A stretch of 64,000 nucleotides of DNA from Longimicrobium sp. (GCF_036388275.1 NZ_DASVSF010000065.1:13749-77748), one strand, 5' to 3'. Positions 1 to 8,905 are shown, counted from the first letter of the stretch. The notes: generated from the letters alone by a model not told the origin. Program-made: numbers and translations.

Positions 1-94
1 CGGCGGGCTGATCGCGCACCAGCGTCAGGCGCGGCGGGGACACAGTCACCTGCGCATGCGACGGAGGCGCGGACTTCAGGGCGGCGGCGTACAT
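1..94 (-). CDS. Possible 5' end of a gene leaving the left edge
   Basis: An ATG at 94 on the minus strand opens a frame of 31 codons that stays open to the window edge, reading MYAAALKSAPP and then an Ala/Val/Pro-rich stretch. No family can be recognised from so short a piece. The ribosome-binding site is weak. It lies downstream of, and on the same strand as, the radical SAM gene. It may be a real gene start or chance in high-GC DNA. Confidence 0.2.
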   Translation of the reverse strand, partial: MYAAALKSAPPSHAQVTVSPPRLTLVRDQPA

Positions 95-232
95 GATGGG
101 TATCCAGGCAGGGGAGGCGGGGCGGTGTGACCTCTCCCTGTGCGAGCCGGATGCCGTGAAGCGCCTATGACGTAAGTCGTTGTTGCAGAGCAGGTTGGGA
201 GATTGTCGACGGGCGGAGGGCACACCAGTCTG

Positions 233-317
233 TGTCCGGATTCCGTACGGCGTCGCCCGCGATCCGCCGAAACGCCGCGCCGTGGCTACCAAATTCCCCA
301 TGTCCGGATTCCGTACG
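233..317. repeat. Two 17-nt direct repeats in the radical SAM 3' flank
   Basis: The 17-mer TGTCCGGATTCCGTACG occurs at 233-249 and again at 301-317, 68 nt apart, between the left-edge frame and the radical SAM stop codon. The surrounding 95-357 shows no convincing gene. The pair could be protein-binding sites or a remnant of a small duplication; the function is unknown. Confidence 0.5.
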
Positions 318-357
318 CCGCTCGGAAGCGGGCCGGTCCGGGCGAGGCGGGTACGCG

Positions 358-1416
358 TCAGTCGAACAGTCCCATCTGCCCAGCCGGATGCGGCCGGTGG
401 AAGGCGGCCGTGGACAGGGGAGGCAGCTCTTCGGTGAGGCCCGACTTGCGGCAGGCGGTGGCGAACAGCGCCCCCATCTGCACCGCGAAGATCCCCTCGC
501 CTCGCATGCGGGTGCCCCACTGCGGATCGTACAGCTTGCCCCCGCGGATGGCGCGGATACGGTTGAGCACCTTGTCCTTGCGATCCGGGAAGTGCGTGGC
601 AAGCCAGGTTTCGAACAACTCCTTGAGCGCGAACGGCAGGCGCAGCGGGATGTAGCCGGCCGCGGTGGCGCCCGCCTCGGCGGCGGCGGCGGCGATGGCC
701 GGCATCTCGTGGTCCGTGAGCCCGGGGACGACGGGCGCAATCAGCACGCGCACGGGGATGCCGGCGGCGGAGAGCACGCGGATGGCCTCCAGCCGGCGCG
801 CGGGGGTGCTGGCGCGCGGCTCCATCACCCGCTGCAGCTTTTCGTCCAGCGTGGTTACCGAGATGTTGACCGCGGCGGCGCCGTACGAGGCAAGCTCGCC
901 CAGCAGGTCGGCGTCGCGCGTGACCAGGTGGTTCTTGGTGACGATGCCCACCGGGTTGCGGAACTCGGCGAGCACTTCCAGGCATTGGCGGGTGATGCCC
1001 AGCTTGCGCTCCGCCGGCTGGTATGGGTCGGTGACGCCGCTGATGGCGATGGGCTGCGGCTTCCACCGGGGCGACTGCAGCTCCTTGCGCAGCAGCTCGG
1101 GCGCGTCGTGCTTCACCAGGATCTTCGTCTCGAAGTCCAGCCCCGACGAGAAGCCCAGGTACTCGTGCGTGGGGCGGGCGAAGCAGTACACGCAGCCGTG
1201 CTCGCAGCCGCGGTACGGGTTCAGGCTGGCGTCGAACGGGATGTCGGGGCTGTCGTTGCGCGTGATGATGCCGCGCGTGTGGTCTCGCATCAATTGCGTG
1301 CGCGGGCCGGGCTCGTCCGGATCGAACGCCTCGTCGTCGGGAACGAACTCAGCCGATTCGAACCGGTTCCTGGGATTGTGCGCGGTGCCGCGCCCGCGGA
1401 GCTGAACCAGCTGCAT
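358..1416 (-). CDS. PA0069/Rv2578c-type radical SAM protein
   Basis: A 352-aa protein of the radical SAM superfamily, closest in style to the PA0069/Rv2578c family, whose substrate is not established. The cluster-binding motif is visible as GCEHGCVYCFARP, with the three Cys of CxxxCxxC, about 90 residues in. The flanking NPYRG and THEYLG sequences are typical of this family. The frame runs 5' to 1512, but that extension lies partly over the 56-nt intergenic repeat at 1500-1555. I therefore take the internal ATG at 1416 (MQLVQLRGRGT), which gives a normal family length. The gene is transcribed away from the kinase-helicase gene at 1625. The family call is firm; the reaction is unknown. Confidence 0.85.
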   Translation of the reverse strand: MQLVQLRGRGTAHNPRNRFESAEFVPDDEAFDPDEPGPRTQLMRDHTRGIITRNDSPDIPFDASLNPYRGCEHGCVYCFARPTHEYLGFSSGLDFETKILVKHDAPELLRKELQSPRWKPQPIAISGVTDPYQPAERKLGITRQCLEVLAEFRNPVGIVTKNHLVTRDADLLGELASYGAAAVNISVTTLDEKLQRVMEPRASTPARRLEAIRVLSAAGIPVRVLIAPVVPGLTDHEMPAIAAAAAEAGATAAGYIPLRLPFALKELFETWLATHFPDRKDKVLNRIRAIRGGKLYDPQWGTRMRGEGIFAVQMGALFATACRKSGLTEELPPLSTAAFHRPHPAGQMGLFD

Positions 1417-1499
1417 CTCGGGACCGTCCGGCTGGTGTGGGGGGAGCTTCTTTCGCACACAATGTACACCGAATGAACACCGAAAGCAATCCCCCTGGC

Positions 1500-1555
1500 C
1501 CGTGCTCGCCATTGTGCTTCGGCGCGGCGCGCGTGAGAATCAGGGAGCCGCCCGC
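1500..1555 (+). repeat. Left copy of 56-nt direct repeat flanking the defence module
   Basis: This 56-nt stretch starts CCGTGCTCGCCATTGTGC and ends AGCCGCCCGC. It matches 6571-6626 in the same orientation with three mismatches by manual alignment. The two copies enclose exactly the kinase-helicase and PLD genes. It may be a dispersed intergenic repeat or the scar of module insertion. Confidence 0.8.
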
Positions 1556-1624
1556 TTCGGGGAGCACCCCAAACGACCAGCCCGCACTGTCGATTGATCG
1601 ATCGACGCCTTTGCCTGACCTGCT

Positions 1625-4600
1625 ATGACGGAAATGAAGCCGGGATTTCGTCTGCGTGATCGCTACATGCTCGTCCGCAAGGTCGGCGCGGGGCTCGCCG
1701 AGGTGTGGCAGGCGGTCGATCTGGACGATGACAGCCGCCCGGTGGCGGTGAAGGTGGCCGGTACCCGCGAGTTGAGCGAGGTGCTTCGCGAGGCGTTCAC
1801 GCGCGAAACGGCAAGCCTGCAGCGGCTGCGGCATGAGCATGTGATCGAGCTCCGCGACTCCGGTGCCGACCCGGACGCGGGTCCGTGGCTGGTGCTGGAA
1901 TGGGCGGACGGGGGCTCGCTGGCCGACCCGGCCGTCCGGGCGCGCTACCGCGACGAGTTGGCCCTTGTCGAGCTGCTCCTGCAGTGCACCTCCGCCGTGC
2001 TTCACGCGCACCGCGAGAACATCCTGCATCGCGATCTCAAGCCGGCGAACATCCTTTTTGATGGGGCGGCTCGGCCGCTCGTCGCCGACTTCAACGTAGC
2101 CAAGCTGCTGGGGCGGGCGTTTTCACTCTCCACGGTCCGGCAGCACTTCACCTGGGAATATGCCGCTCCCGAACAGCGTGCCGGCAAAGGCGCCACGGAG
2201 CGGAGCGACGTCTATGCCCTGGGGCTGATCGCCGCGGAACTGATGCTCGGCGAACTCACGGAGGATCACGAAGAGGTTCGCCGAAGGGTGCGCGCCTCCG
2301 CCTTCGGCGGCGACCTGCGCGGGATCGTCGACAAGATGCTGCTCCCGGCGGAGCCGAAGCGTCCGACCGCCGCGGAAGTGGTCGGAGAGCTTCGTGCGCT
2401 CGTGGAGCTGTCGCAGCACACGGAAACCGTGTACCTCCAGCCAGTTCCGCGCGCCCTCGACCAGTTTATCCGCGAGGCGCTGCCAGGAATGCCCATCGCT
2501 GAGGCACTGCATGCCCTCGGTGCCGACCTGGACGGCCTGCTCCACGTCGAGCCCGAGATGCGGCCGGATAAGCGGGGACGCCAGCAGTACGTGCTGATCG
2601 GCAGGCGATTCCGCTACTTCGCCGTGCCGGGAGACGACGCGTCGGAAACCCAGGCGTTGACGGTTACCGGACTGGTTCTCATCCCTCCGGAGCGGCGGGA
2701 CGTCGCGCGGGCCGGGGCGGTGCCGATCACCGCGCGAGCGGTGGTGGTCGCGCCCACCGACCGGCCGCCACGCAACCGCTGCGTGGCACTCTTGGCCGAC
2801 CTGCACGCGCAGGCGGTCCAGGAGCACGGCGCGGGTGAAGATGCGTCGCGCACCCGGCGGGCACACCTGGCGCGCTGGGAGGCCTACCTGGAGATCGCCC
2901 GTGAGCAGCAAACCCGTGCCGAGCTCCTGGGCGAGGTGGCCGAAAGCGAGTACCGGGCCGGAAGCGACCGCTTCCGATTCCGGCTTCGGCAGCTGCCCGC
3001 CGCGGCGCTGCTGGAAGAGCGGGAGCCGGCAGTCTGCTACGTAGCCGCCGGCGGCAAGAGCGTGAAGGTGGGCGTGGTGGTGGACGTGCGGGGCCGCGAC
3101 CTGCAGGTAAGGCCCCACGACAACGTGGCCAAACAGCGCGACTTCCCCGCGGGCGGGCGGCTCCTGCTGGATCTTTCCGGCGAGCAGTGGACGCTTCGCC
3201 GACAGGAGGACGCGTTGCGCACGCTGCGCATAGACAACGCACGGCGCCGCGGCCTGGCCGACCTGCTCGCCGACCCCGGCCGGGTGATTCCGCCCCGGCG
3301 CCGCTCCATCGACCCGCTCCGGCCCGGCCTGGACGAGAGCAACCGCCGGGCGGTGGAGGTGGCACTCGGGACCGACAGCCTTTGCCTGATCCAGGGGCCG
3401 CCCGGCACTGGAAAGACCACGGTGATCTCGGAACTGATCGGCCAAATCTGCAAGGCGAGCCCCGGCGCGCAGATCCTGCTGGTGTCGCAGTCCAACGTCG
3501 CCGTAGACAACGTGCTCGAACGGCTGCAGGACCTGCTGCCCGACGTCAGCATGGTGCGGCTGGGACGAACCGGCGCCATCGCGAGCACGTCTCGTCCGCT
3601 GGAGTTGCAGGTCCGGCTGGACGCACTCTCCGCCGACGTGTTCTCCTGTGCCGAGCGGGCGCACGAACGGCTCGGTCGGCTGCGCGAACTGGGGACAGCC
3701 GGGCTGGAGGTGCTCGTCGGAGAGTTGGAGCAACCCGACGGAAATCGTGACGCAGTCCTCGACGCCGAGCGCCGGGCCACGGCCCTGGTCGGCGCTGGAG
3801 GTGCGTCACGGCGCGAACTGGTGGCGCGGCTTCGAACCGCGCAACGGCTCCTGGCTTCCGGGCCGGCCCACCTGGATGCCTGCGCAACGCTGCAGTTGAC
3901 GTGGATGGACCGTGCTCGCGGCGCGCTGGATTTGGAGCGCCACCTGTTGCGCCGCGCCCAAGTCGTCGCGGGCACCTGCGTCGGGTTCATGCGGAACCAC
4001 ACGGCCGCCGACCTCCCGTACGACTGGGTCATCGTGGACGAGGCGGGGCGAGCGAGCGCTCCCGAACTCCTGGTTCCCCTGGTCCGCGGACAACGCTTCG
4101 TCCTGGTGGGGGACCACCGGCAGCTTCCCCCGGTGCTGGACGACGAGGTCGCGGCGCTGGTCGCCGAGCGTGTCGGCGGGGGAGACGACCTGCTGAGGAC
4201 GAGCCTGTTCCAGGAGCTGTTCGAAGCTGTGCACCCCGAGGCGAGCGTGCGCCTGGTGCGCCAGTACAGGATGCATCCCGAGATCGGCGAGCTCATCTCC
4301 TCGAGCTTCTATCCCGACGGGCTCCAGCACGGCGTCTCCGAGGCGGATCGTGCGCGAGGCGCCGCCCTCCTCGGCAGTGCGGTTCGCTGGCTCGACACCT
4401 CGCAGGCGCGCGACAACGCCGAACGGCAGGCGAGCCCGTCCCGGATGAACCCCCTTGAAGTACGTGTCATTGTGCGCGAACTCAAGGCGCTGGACGACAA
4501 GACGCGTGGCTGTGATTCCCGGCTCACAGTCGGGATCCTGACCGCGTACGCCGCCCAGGCGGAACGTCTGCGCAGCGCCATTGCCGCGGAGGGAGGCGAT

Positions 4601-4900
4601 AGCTGGACGGGAATGGACGTTCAGGTGATGACGGTCGACTCGTCGCAAGGCAAGGAGTTCGACGTGGTGTTCTACTCCGCGGTTCGCTCCAATCCCGGGC
4701 GCGAGCTGGGGTTCCTGGCGGACGAGCGCCGCCTGAATGTGGCGCTTTCCCGCGCGCGGGAGGCGCTGACCATCGTCGGAAACAACGAATCCCTTCGCGA
4801 AGCCCACCACCGCTTCGGCTACAACCCGTTCCGCTCCGTGACCGAATTTTTTCGCAAGGACCCCGTTCGCCGTCCGATGGTGCAGGTGGACGATGCTTGA
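1625..4900 (+). CDS. mkoA: Ser/Thr kinase-SF1 helicase, Mokosh type I MkoA-like
   Basis: A 1091-aa fusion. Residues 10-270 are a eukaryotic-type Ser/Thr kinase: Gly-rich loop near 20-26, Lys43 in VAVK, HRDLKPAN at 135-142. The metal-binding motif is DFN (155-157) instead of DFG. Residues 290-570 are an unassigned linker region. The rest is a COG1112/Upf1-like superfamily 1 helicase: Walker A GPPGTGKT at 591-598, Walker B DEAG at 805-808, the GDHRQLPP motif soon after, and a C-terminal RLNVALSRARE motif. A kinase-helicase joined to a PLD gene is the architecture described for Mokosh type I anti-phage defence, where the helicase is thought to act on nucleic acid with the nuclease. The assignment rests on domain order, not a search. 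There is no strong Shine-Dalgarno; the ATG four codons in is an alternative start. Confidence 0.8.
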   Translation: MTEMKPGFRLRDRYMLVRKVGAGLAEVWQAVDLDDDSRPVAVKVAGTRELSEVLREAFTRETASLQRLRHEHVIELRDSGADPDAGPWLVLEWADGGSLADPAVRARYRDELALVELLLQCTSAVLHAHRENILHRDLKPANILFDGAARPLVADFNVAKLLGRAFSLSTVRQHFTWEYAAPEQRAGKGATERSDVYALGLIAAELMLGELTEDHEEVRRRVRASAFGGDLRGIVDKMLLPAEPKRPTAAEVVGELRALVELSQHTETVYLQPVPRALDQFIREALPGMPIAEALHALGADLDGLLHVEPEMRPDKRGRQQYVLIGRRFRYFAVPGDDASETQALTVTGLVLIPPERRDVARAGAVPITARAVVVAPTDRPPRNRCVALLADLHAQAVQEHGAGEDASRTRRAHLARWEAYLEIAREQQTRAELLGEVAESEYRAGSDRFRFRLRQLPAAALLEEREPAVCYVAAGGKSVKVGVVVDVRGRDLQVRPHDNVAKQRDFPAGGRLLLDLSGEQWTLRRQEDALRTLRIDNARRRGLADLLADPGRVIPPRRRSIDPLRPGLDESNRRAVEVALGTDSLCLIQGPPGTGKTTVISELIGQICKASPGAQILLVSQSNVAVDNVLERLQDLLPDVSMVRLGRTGAIASTSRPLELQVRLDALSADVFSCAERAHERLGRLRELGTAGLEVLVGELEQPDGNRDAVLDAERRATALVGAGGASRRELVARLRTAQRLLASGPAHLDACATLQLTWMDRARGALDLERHLLRRAQVVAGTCVGFMRNHTAADLPYDWVIVDEAGRASAPELLVPLVRGQRFVLVGDHRQLPPVLDDEVAALVAERVGGGDDLLRTSLFQELFEAVHPEASVRLVRQYRMHPEIGELISSSFYPDGLQHGVSEADRARGAALLGSAVRWLDTSQARDNAERQASPSRMNPLEVRVIVRELKALDDKTRGCDSRLTVGILTAYAAQAERLRSAIAAEGGDSWTGMDVQVMTVDSSQGKEFDVVFYSAVRSNPGRELGFLADERRLNVALSRAREALTIVGNNESLREAHHRFGYNPFRSVTEFFRKDPVRRPMVQVDDA

Positions 4901-6503
4901 TCCGCAGCAGGTCCGGGCGTTAGCCGAAGGGCTGAGCGGCTACGGGGCACTTCCCCCCTATGAGGCAGCGCTCCCGTTCTACGAGTGTATCTTGGAAGTA
5001 CGGATGATGGTGCGCCACCCGCTCACGCCCCTGGAAATGGTGGTGCTTTCGGCGGTTGCTACCGGAGTGGACGAAGTAGACTTGATGGTGCTCGTGCTGG
5101 GCCTGGAGCACGGCATGGTCACCGACACCCTCGCCGATCTCCACAATGGCGAGTTCATCCAGCCGCGCTCGGCAGGAGAATCGCACCGGTTCTCCCTGAC
5201 TGAAAAGGGACGAGAAGGGCATGACCGCGCGAGCGTGCTGCGACCGGAGTCGCTGCGGGTTCGCGCACTGTACGACGCGCTCACCGGGGACTGGGTGCCG
5301 CCCAGCCGCCTGGACTATTTGAATCCTGGCGACGCGGCCGGTCGGGGGCTGCACGTCGTTCCGGCGAAGCTTTCCTCGCCCGGGGTGGCGGACATCGACC
5401 GCGGCGCCCTGGGCGAGGCACTCAAGGAGTCGCGGAAGCACAACGCCAAGGCCGTTCCCGACGCGGACCTCCACGATGTCGTCGAGGTGCTTCAGGCGTT
5501 CCGGGCGTACCTGCCGTGTGACGTAGCTGCCTTCGATTCGAACGACGCATCGCATGTGATCTTCCGCGTGCTGCAGGGCGGCAGGCGGATGACGGAGCAC
5601 GAAGCCGTCCTGAACGCGCTGTTCCCCCGCATGCCGGAGATCCTTCCGTTTACGGAGGCTCCCGCGCCGGCCCCTCTCGAAGCCGAACCCAGTCGTGCGT
5701 TCGCGGAAGCGATCCTGACGGAGGTGGATGGGCTCCACGACTCCGCGGCGGAAATCCAGAACCGTATCGCCGAAACCGCCGTGATCATTGCCGAAGCGGG
5801 CGCTGATCGGGCCGAAATCCAGCCCGCAACCACGCGCATGCAGCTGGAGGCGGTGCGTGCCGAACTCTCCGAACTCAGGCGGCAGTACGAGGAAGTTTCC
5901 GCCAGGCTTGCCTCCGTTCGCCGCATCGAGGTGCACGAGCACCGGCCGTTGCTCGTGAAGGCGATCGAGGAATCCCGAAGTCGGGTGATCGTAATCGCCC
6001 CATGGCTGCGGGACTTGGCTATGTCGGACCTGCTGAAGCCGATCCGCAAGGCGCTTGAACGGCCGGTTCACATCTACATCGGCTGGGGGTACCCGGACGA
6101 TGCGAAAAACCCGGTAAAGGCAGAGCTGAACGAGTCAATGCGTCGCGAGCTGGAGCGGATGGCAAAGGAGCGCCATCCGGGGAAGCTTCATGTGACCAGG
6201 CTTGGCGACACCCACGAAAAGGTGCTGCTCTCCGATCGAAAGTTCATGGTGATCACCAGCTTCAACTGGCTCTCGTTCCGGGGGGATCCGAAGCGGCCCC
6301 TGCGCCAGGAAACGGGGCTGTACCTGGAAATTCCGGAGAAAATAGACGAGGCGGCTTCCGTATTCCTGCAGCGGCTGGGCGTACCTCCCGAGAACCAGCC
6401 GTACGTTGCTGAAACTTCCTCCCTGGCACCGCCAGAACGTGAGGACAATGCCACCCGCCTCGCGCGGGCAGGGTACTCGATCAAGACGCCACGTCGACCA
6501 TGA
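4893..6503 (+). CDS. mkoB: PLD-family nuclease, Mokosh type I MkoB-like
   Basis: A 536-aa protein whose ATG overlaps the end of the helicase gene by 8 nt, so the two are translationally coupled. Residues 30-115 look like a winged-helix domain ending in FSLTEKGREGHD. Residues 270-350 are charged and heptad-like, probably a coiled coil. The C-terminal third is a phospholipase D-type domain with one HxKx4D motif: His441, Lys443, Asp448, followed by FMVITSFNWLSF. PLD nucleases with a single HKD motif normally dimerise to build one active site. With the upstream kinase-helicase it forms a two-gene module. The frame ends just before the right 56-nt repeat, and no other gene lies inside the bracket. 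Confidence 0.8.
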   Translation: MLDPQQVRALAEGLSGYGALPPYEAALPFYECILEVRMMVRHPLTPLEMVVLSAVATGVDEVDLMVLVLGLEHGMVTDTLADLHNGEFIQPRSAGESHRFSLTEKGREGHDRASVLRPESLRVRALYDALTGDWVPPSRLDYLNPGDAAGRGLHVVPAKLSSPGVADIDRGALGEALKESRKHNAKAVPDADLHDVVEVLQAFRAYLPCDVAAFDSNDASHVIFRVLQGGRRMTEHEAVLNALFPRMPEILPFTEAPAPAPLEAEPSRAFAEAILTEVDGLHDSAAEIQNRIAETAVIIAEAGADRAEIQPATTRMQLEAVRAELSELRRQYEEVSARLASVRRIEVHEHRPLLVKAIEESRSRVIVIAPWLRDLAMSDLLKPIRKALERPVHIYIGWGYPDDAKNPVKAELNESMRRELERMAKERHPGKLHVTRLGDTHEKVLLSDRKFMVITSFNWLSFRGDPKRPLRQETGLYLEIPEKIDEAASVFLQRLGVPPENQPYVAETSSLAPPEREDNATRLARAGYSIKTPRRP

Positions 6504-6570
6504 GCTTGTCCGGCGCGCCGGCGGGGCCCTCCGAGTTGCTCCTTGTACAAGGCCCAGGTCCGCTCCTCCG

Positions 6571-6626
6571 CCGTGCTCGCCATTGTGCTTCGGTGCTGCG
6601 CGCGTGAGAATCAGGAAGCCGCCCGC
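6571..6626 (+). repeat. Right copy of 56-nt direct repeat flanking the defence module
   Basis: Direct repeat of 1500-1555 with three mismatches by eye, lying 67 nt after the PLD stop codon and 29 nt before the next gene. No third copy was seen in the window. Confidence 0.8.
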
Positions 6627-6655
6627 CGCGCCCGAACCCCTGCCGTCGATCTTAC

Positions 6656-7228
6656 ATGGAAGCACTTTCCGCCGCCGCACTGGGCCTGGTGCTGGCCGCC
6701 TGCGCCGGGCTGCGCGCCTTTCTTCCCATCTTCAGCGCCAGCGTGGCGGCCTGGATGTCGGAGATGCCGCTGCCGCCCGCGATGGAGTGGCTGGACCAGC
6801 CGCAGACGATGGTGATCTTCGGCGTGGCGACGCTGCTGGAGATTCTGGGCGACAAGGTGCCGCTGGTGGACCACGTGCTGGACTCGGTGCAGGTGGTGAG
6901 CAAGCCCGTGCTGGCCGCGCTCGCCGCGACGCCGTTCCTGTACCAGGTGTCGCCGGAGTTCGCGGTGGGCATCGGCATCGTGCTGGGCGCGCCCCTCGCG
7001 CTGGGGGTGCACGGCGCCAAGGCCACGGCGCGCGTGGGAAGCACCGCGACCACGGGCGGGCTGGGGAACCCCGTGCTGAGCATGCTGGAGGACGTCGCGG
7101 CGGTGGGTGCCATCGTGCTCGCGTTCCTGGCGCCGCTGCTTGCGCTGTTGCTGGTGGCGGTGCTGCTGTTCGCGCTCTTCCGCTTCGCGCGCCGCATCCG
7201 CCGGTTGGCGCGACGCCAGCCGGGCTGA
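6656..7228 (+). CDS. DUF4126 family membrane protein
   Basis: A 190-aa integral membrane protein with the DUF4126 layout. The N-terminal hydrophobic segment contains CAGLRAFLPIF. This is followed by a short amphipathic stretch, then ILGDKVPLVDHVLDSVQ, a central membrane span, a conserved GxxxHGAKATAR patch and a long C-terminal hydrophobic segment (AFLAPLLALLLVAVLLFALF). It ends in an Arg-rich tail. The biochemical role of the family is unknown. The start is the ATG 30 nt after the right 56-nt repeat, with no strong ribosome-binding site. It does not appear to belong to the defence module. Confidence 0.8.
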   Translation: MEALSAAALGLVLAACAGLRAFLPIFSASVAAWMSEMPLPPAMEWLDQPQTMVIFGVATLLEILGDKVPLVDHVLDSVQVVSKPVLAALAATPFLYQVSPEFAVGIGIVLGAPLALGVHGAKATARVGSTATTGGLGNPVLSMLEDVAAVGAIVLAFLAPLLALLLVAVLLFALFRFARRIRRLARRQPG

Positions 7229-7402
7229 ATCGCCTCGGTTCCGGATCGACAGAAATCGCGGGCGCTCGGGATCGGCCCTTCCCCGGGCAGACCTCTTTAT
7301 GCCTCCTGGTGCGTTCTACCCATGCCGGACAGGATGTCGGAGAGCAGATTCACCACACGCTCACACGACATCCGACAGAACCCGTACAGGAGATCGCCGG
7401 CC

Positions 7403-7852
7403 ATGGTTGCGACGGACGTGCTGCCCCCCACCATCGCGGCCACGCCGCGGCCGCTCCCCGCCGCGTGCGACTCCTGCGCGGACGCCGCCATGATCCGCGC
7501 GATGTACGACGCCTACGCGCGCCGCGACCTGCTGGACGTGTTCTCGTGCTTTTCGCCGGATGTCGTCATCCGCCAGAGCACGCACCTTCCCTGGGGCGGA
7601 ACGTTTCGCGGGGTGGACGAGGCGCGCGGGTTCTTCGACACGCTCATGGAACACGTGGATTCGCGGTTCGAGGTGCAGGAGGTGCTGCCCGCGGGGGAAC
7701 GGGTGATCGTCAGCGGGCGCACGCGGGGGATCGCCCGGCGCACCGGCACGGCGTTCGACCTGGGCGCCACGCACGTGTACGAGTTTCGCCGCGGCAAGGT
7801 GATCCGCATGGAGTCGTACGTCGACACGCCGGGGATGATCGCGGTGTTGTGA
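7403..7852 (+). CDS. SnoaL-like / NTF2-fold protein
   Basis: A 149-aa protein with an NTF2/SnoaL-like fold: an N-terminal helix pair (AAMIRAMYDAYARRDLLDVFSC as two helices), then FSPDVVIRQ, a GTFRGVDEARGFFDTL segment and C-terminal strands ending FRRGKVIRMESYVDT. Proteins of this fold bind or turn over small hydrophobic ligands; the substrate cannot be told. The frame is open from 7322, but ATG 7403 has AGGAG at 7388-7392 at good spacing, so I chose it. It precedes the tRNA-Lys gene. Confidence 0.75.
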   Translation: MVATDVLPPTIAATPRPLPAACDSCADAAMIRAMYDAYARRDLLDVFSCFSPDVVIRQSTHLPWGGTFRGVDEARGFFDTLMEHVDSRFEVQEVLPAGERVIVSGRTRGIARRTGTAFDLGATHVYEFRRGKVIRMESYVDTPGMIAVL

Positions 7853-7898
7853 CCCCGTGGGTTGAGCGCGCGGCCCGAGTGCCCTATCTTTGGGGCGC

Positions 7899-7971
7899 GG
7901 GTCGGTAGCTCAGTTGGTAGAGCACTCGGCTTTTAACCGATTGGTCCTGGGTTCGAGTCCCAGCCGACCCA
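7899..7971 (+). tRNA. tRNA-Lys (anticodon UUU)
   Basis: A 73-nt cloverleaf. The acceptor arms GGGTCGG and CCGACCC pair fully. The D-arm is AGCTCAGTTGGTAGAGC, the anticodon loop CTTTTAA has anticodon TTT at 7932-7934, and the T-arm holds GGTTCGAGTCC. The discriminator base is A. The 3' CCA is not encoded and must be added after transcription. Confidence 0.96.
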
Positions 7972-7999
7972 TGTCGTTTCACAACGCCGGCTACGGCAG

Positions 8000-8027
8000 A
8001 AGGGCACCTCTTGCGGGGTGCCCTTTT
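8000..8027 (+). terminator. Rho-independent terminator after tRNA-Lys
   Basis: A 9-bp perfect stem, AAGGGCACC (8000-8008) with GGTGCCCTT (8017-8025), closed by an 8-nt loop and followed by T residues. It sits 28 nt after the tRNA end. Confidence 0.8.
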
Positions 8028-8130
8028 CCGTGCTCCCTGTCCATCACCGAATCGAAAATTCGATGCTTCGCACCGTGCCGCTGTCGTGACCGCTGGCCGC
8101 TTGGTTCGCCACGCCCGGCCCTGAAGCGCG

Positions 8131-8628
8131 CTAGTTCCCCGTCTTCGGCTCGGCGTGGAAGATCTTGTTCATGATCTTCCACTCGCCGTCGATCTTCAGC
8201 AGGGTGAAGTAGTCCGTCAGGCGCGTCGTGGGATAGTCCAGGACGATCTTGGCGACTGCGGCGTTCCCCGTAACGTCCACGCTTTCGATCCACCGGCGGC
8301 GCTGCGACTCGTCCGCCGCGGGACGGCCGCTGGTGCCCGCGATGTACTCGGCGCTCGTGCGCTGGGTCAGCTGTCCGTCGCGGATGAACATCATCTTCAT
8401 CTCGGGGTGCATCACCGCCGCGAACTCCGAGCCCAGCCCCGTCGCGTGGCCATTCAGGTAGTGCTGCAGCGCGGCGCGGACCTCCGCCTCCTCGGCCGAC
8501 ACGGCGCGCTCGGGAGCGGGATGGGCACTGTGCGCCGCGTGCCCCGCGTGCGCGTGGGCGGGGGCCTGCGCGGCGGCGGGTGTGGCGATCACCGCCGCGG
8601 CAAGGGCAAGCATCAGCACGTTCTTCAT
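8131..8628 (-). CDS. Secreted NTF2-like (lumazine-binding-type) protein
   Basis: A 165-aa protein. Residues 1-21 form a Sec signal peptide (MKNVLMLALAAAVIATPAAA, cleavage near AQA). A His/Ala-rich linker follows. The mature part has the NTF2-like layout of the putative lumazine-binding family: VRAALQHYLNGHATG, an FIRDGQLTQ segment, and near the C-terminus YFTLLKIDGEWKIMNKIF, which is the most diagnostic stretch. The start is ATG 8628 because AGGAGA lies just upstream; the longer frame to 8724 has no support. The protein is probably periplasmic. The ligand is unknown. Confidence 0.75.
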   Translation of the reverse strand: MKNVLMLALAAAVIATPAAAQAPAHAHAGHAAHSAHPAPERAVSAEEAEVRAALQHYLNGHATGLGSEFAAVMHPEMKMMFIRDGQLTQRTSAEYIAGTSGRPAADESQRRRWIESVDVTGNAAVAKIVLDYPTTRLTDYFTLLKIDGEWKIMNKIFHAEPKTGN

Positions 8629-8775
8629 TGATCTCTCCTGTGGATTCACGCTCGGAAATGCGGCCGCACCGCTAGGCGCCAAGCCGTGCTGGAGACGATA
8701 CAATCCAGGCGTCTTGTCCGACAATGTGCAGGCCTGGCTGTGGCGATTAAGGTCCGGTTAGCGCTGACGAGATGA

Positions 8776-8905
8776 GCCGGCGCATGCCTCGGCCGCCCCC
8801 CATCCCCAGCCCTTCCCCCGCAAACCCCGCAGGGGAAGGGAGTCAGTATGGTGCACCACCCCGCCTCGGGTGCACCCAACAGCCTGTCATGAGGCCCAGG
8901 CGCGC
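8776..8905 (+). repeat. Dispersed repeat, copy A
   Basis: A stretch of about 130 nt starting GCCGGCGCATGCCTCGGCC and ending GAGGCCCAGGCGCGC. It is repeated at 9108-9239 with scattered differences. An internal inverted pair of C-rich and G-rich arms (CTTCCCCCGC-type) could fold. It lies in the 8629-9476 interval, which carries no gene I can support. Confidence 0.7.

Noticed and set aside
1625..6503. DISARM, Zorya or BREX assignment for the kinase-helicase and PLD genes
   Set aside because: There is no methyltransferase, ZorAB motor, BrxC/PglZ or SNF2-type helicase; the helicase is of the SF1 Upf1/COG1112 type.
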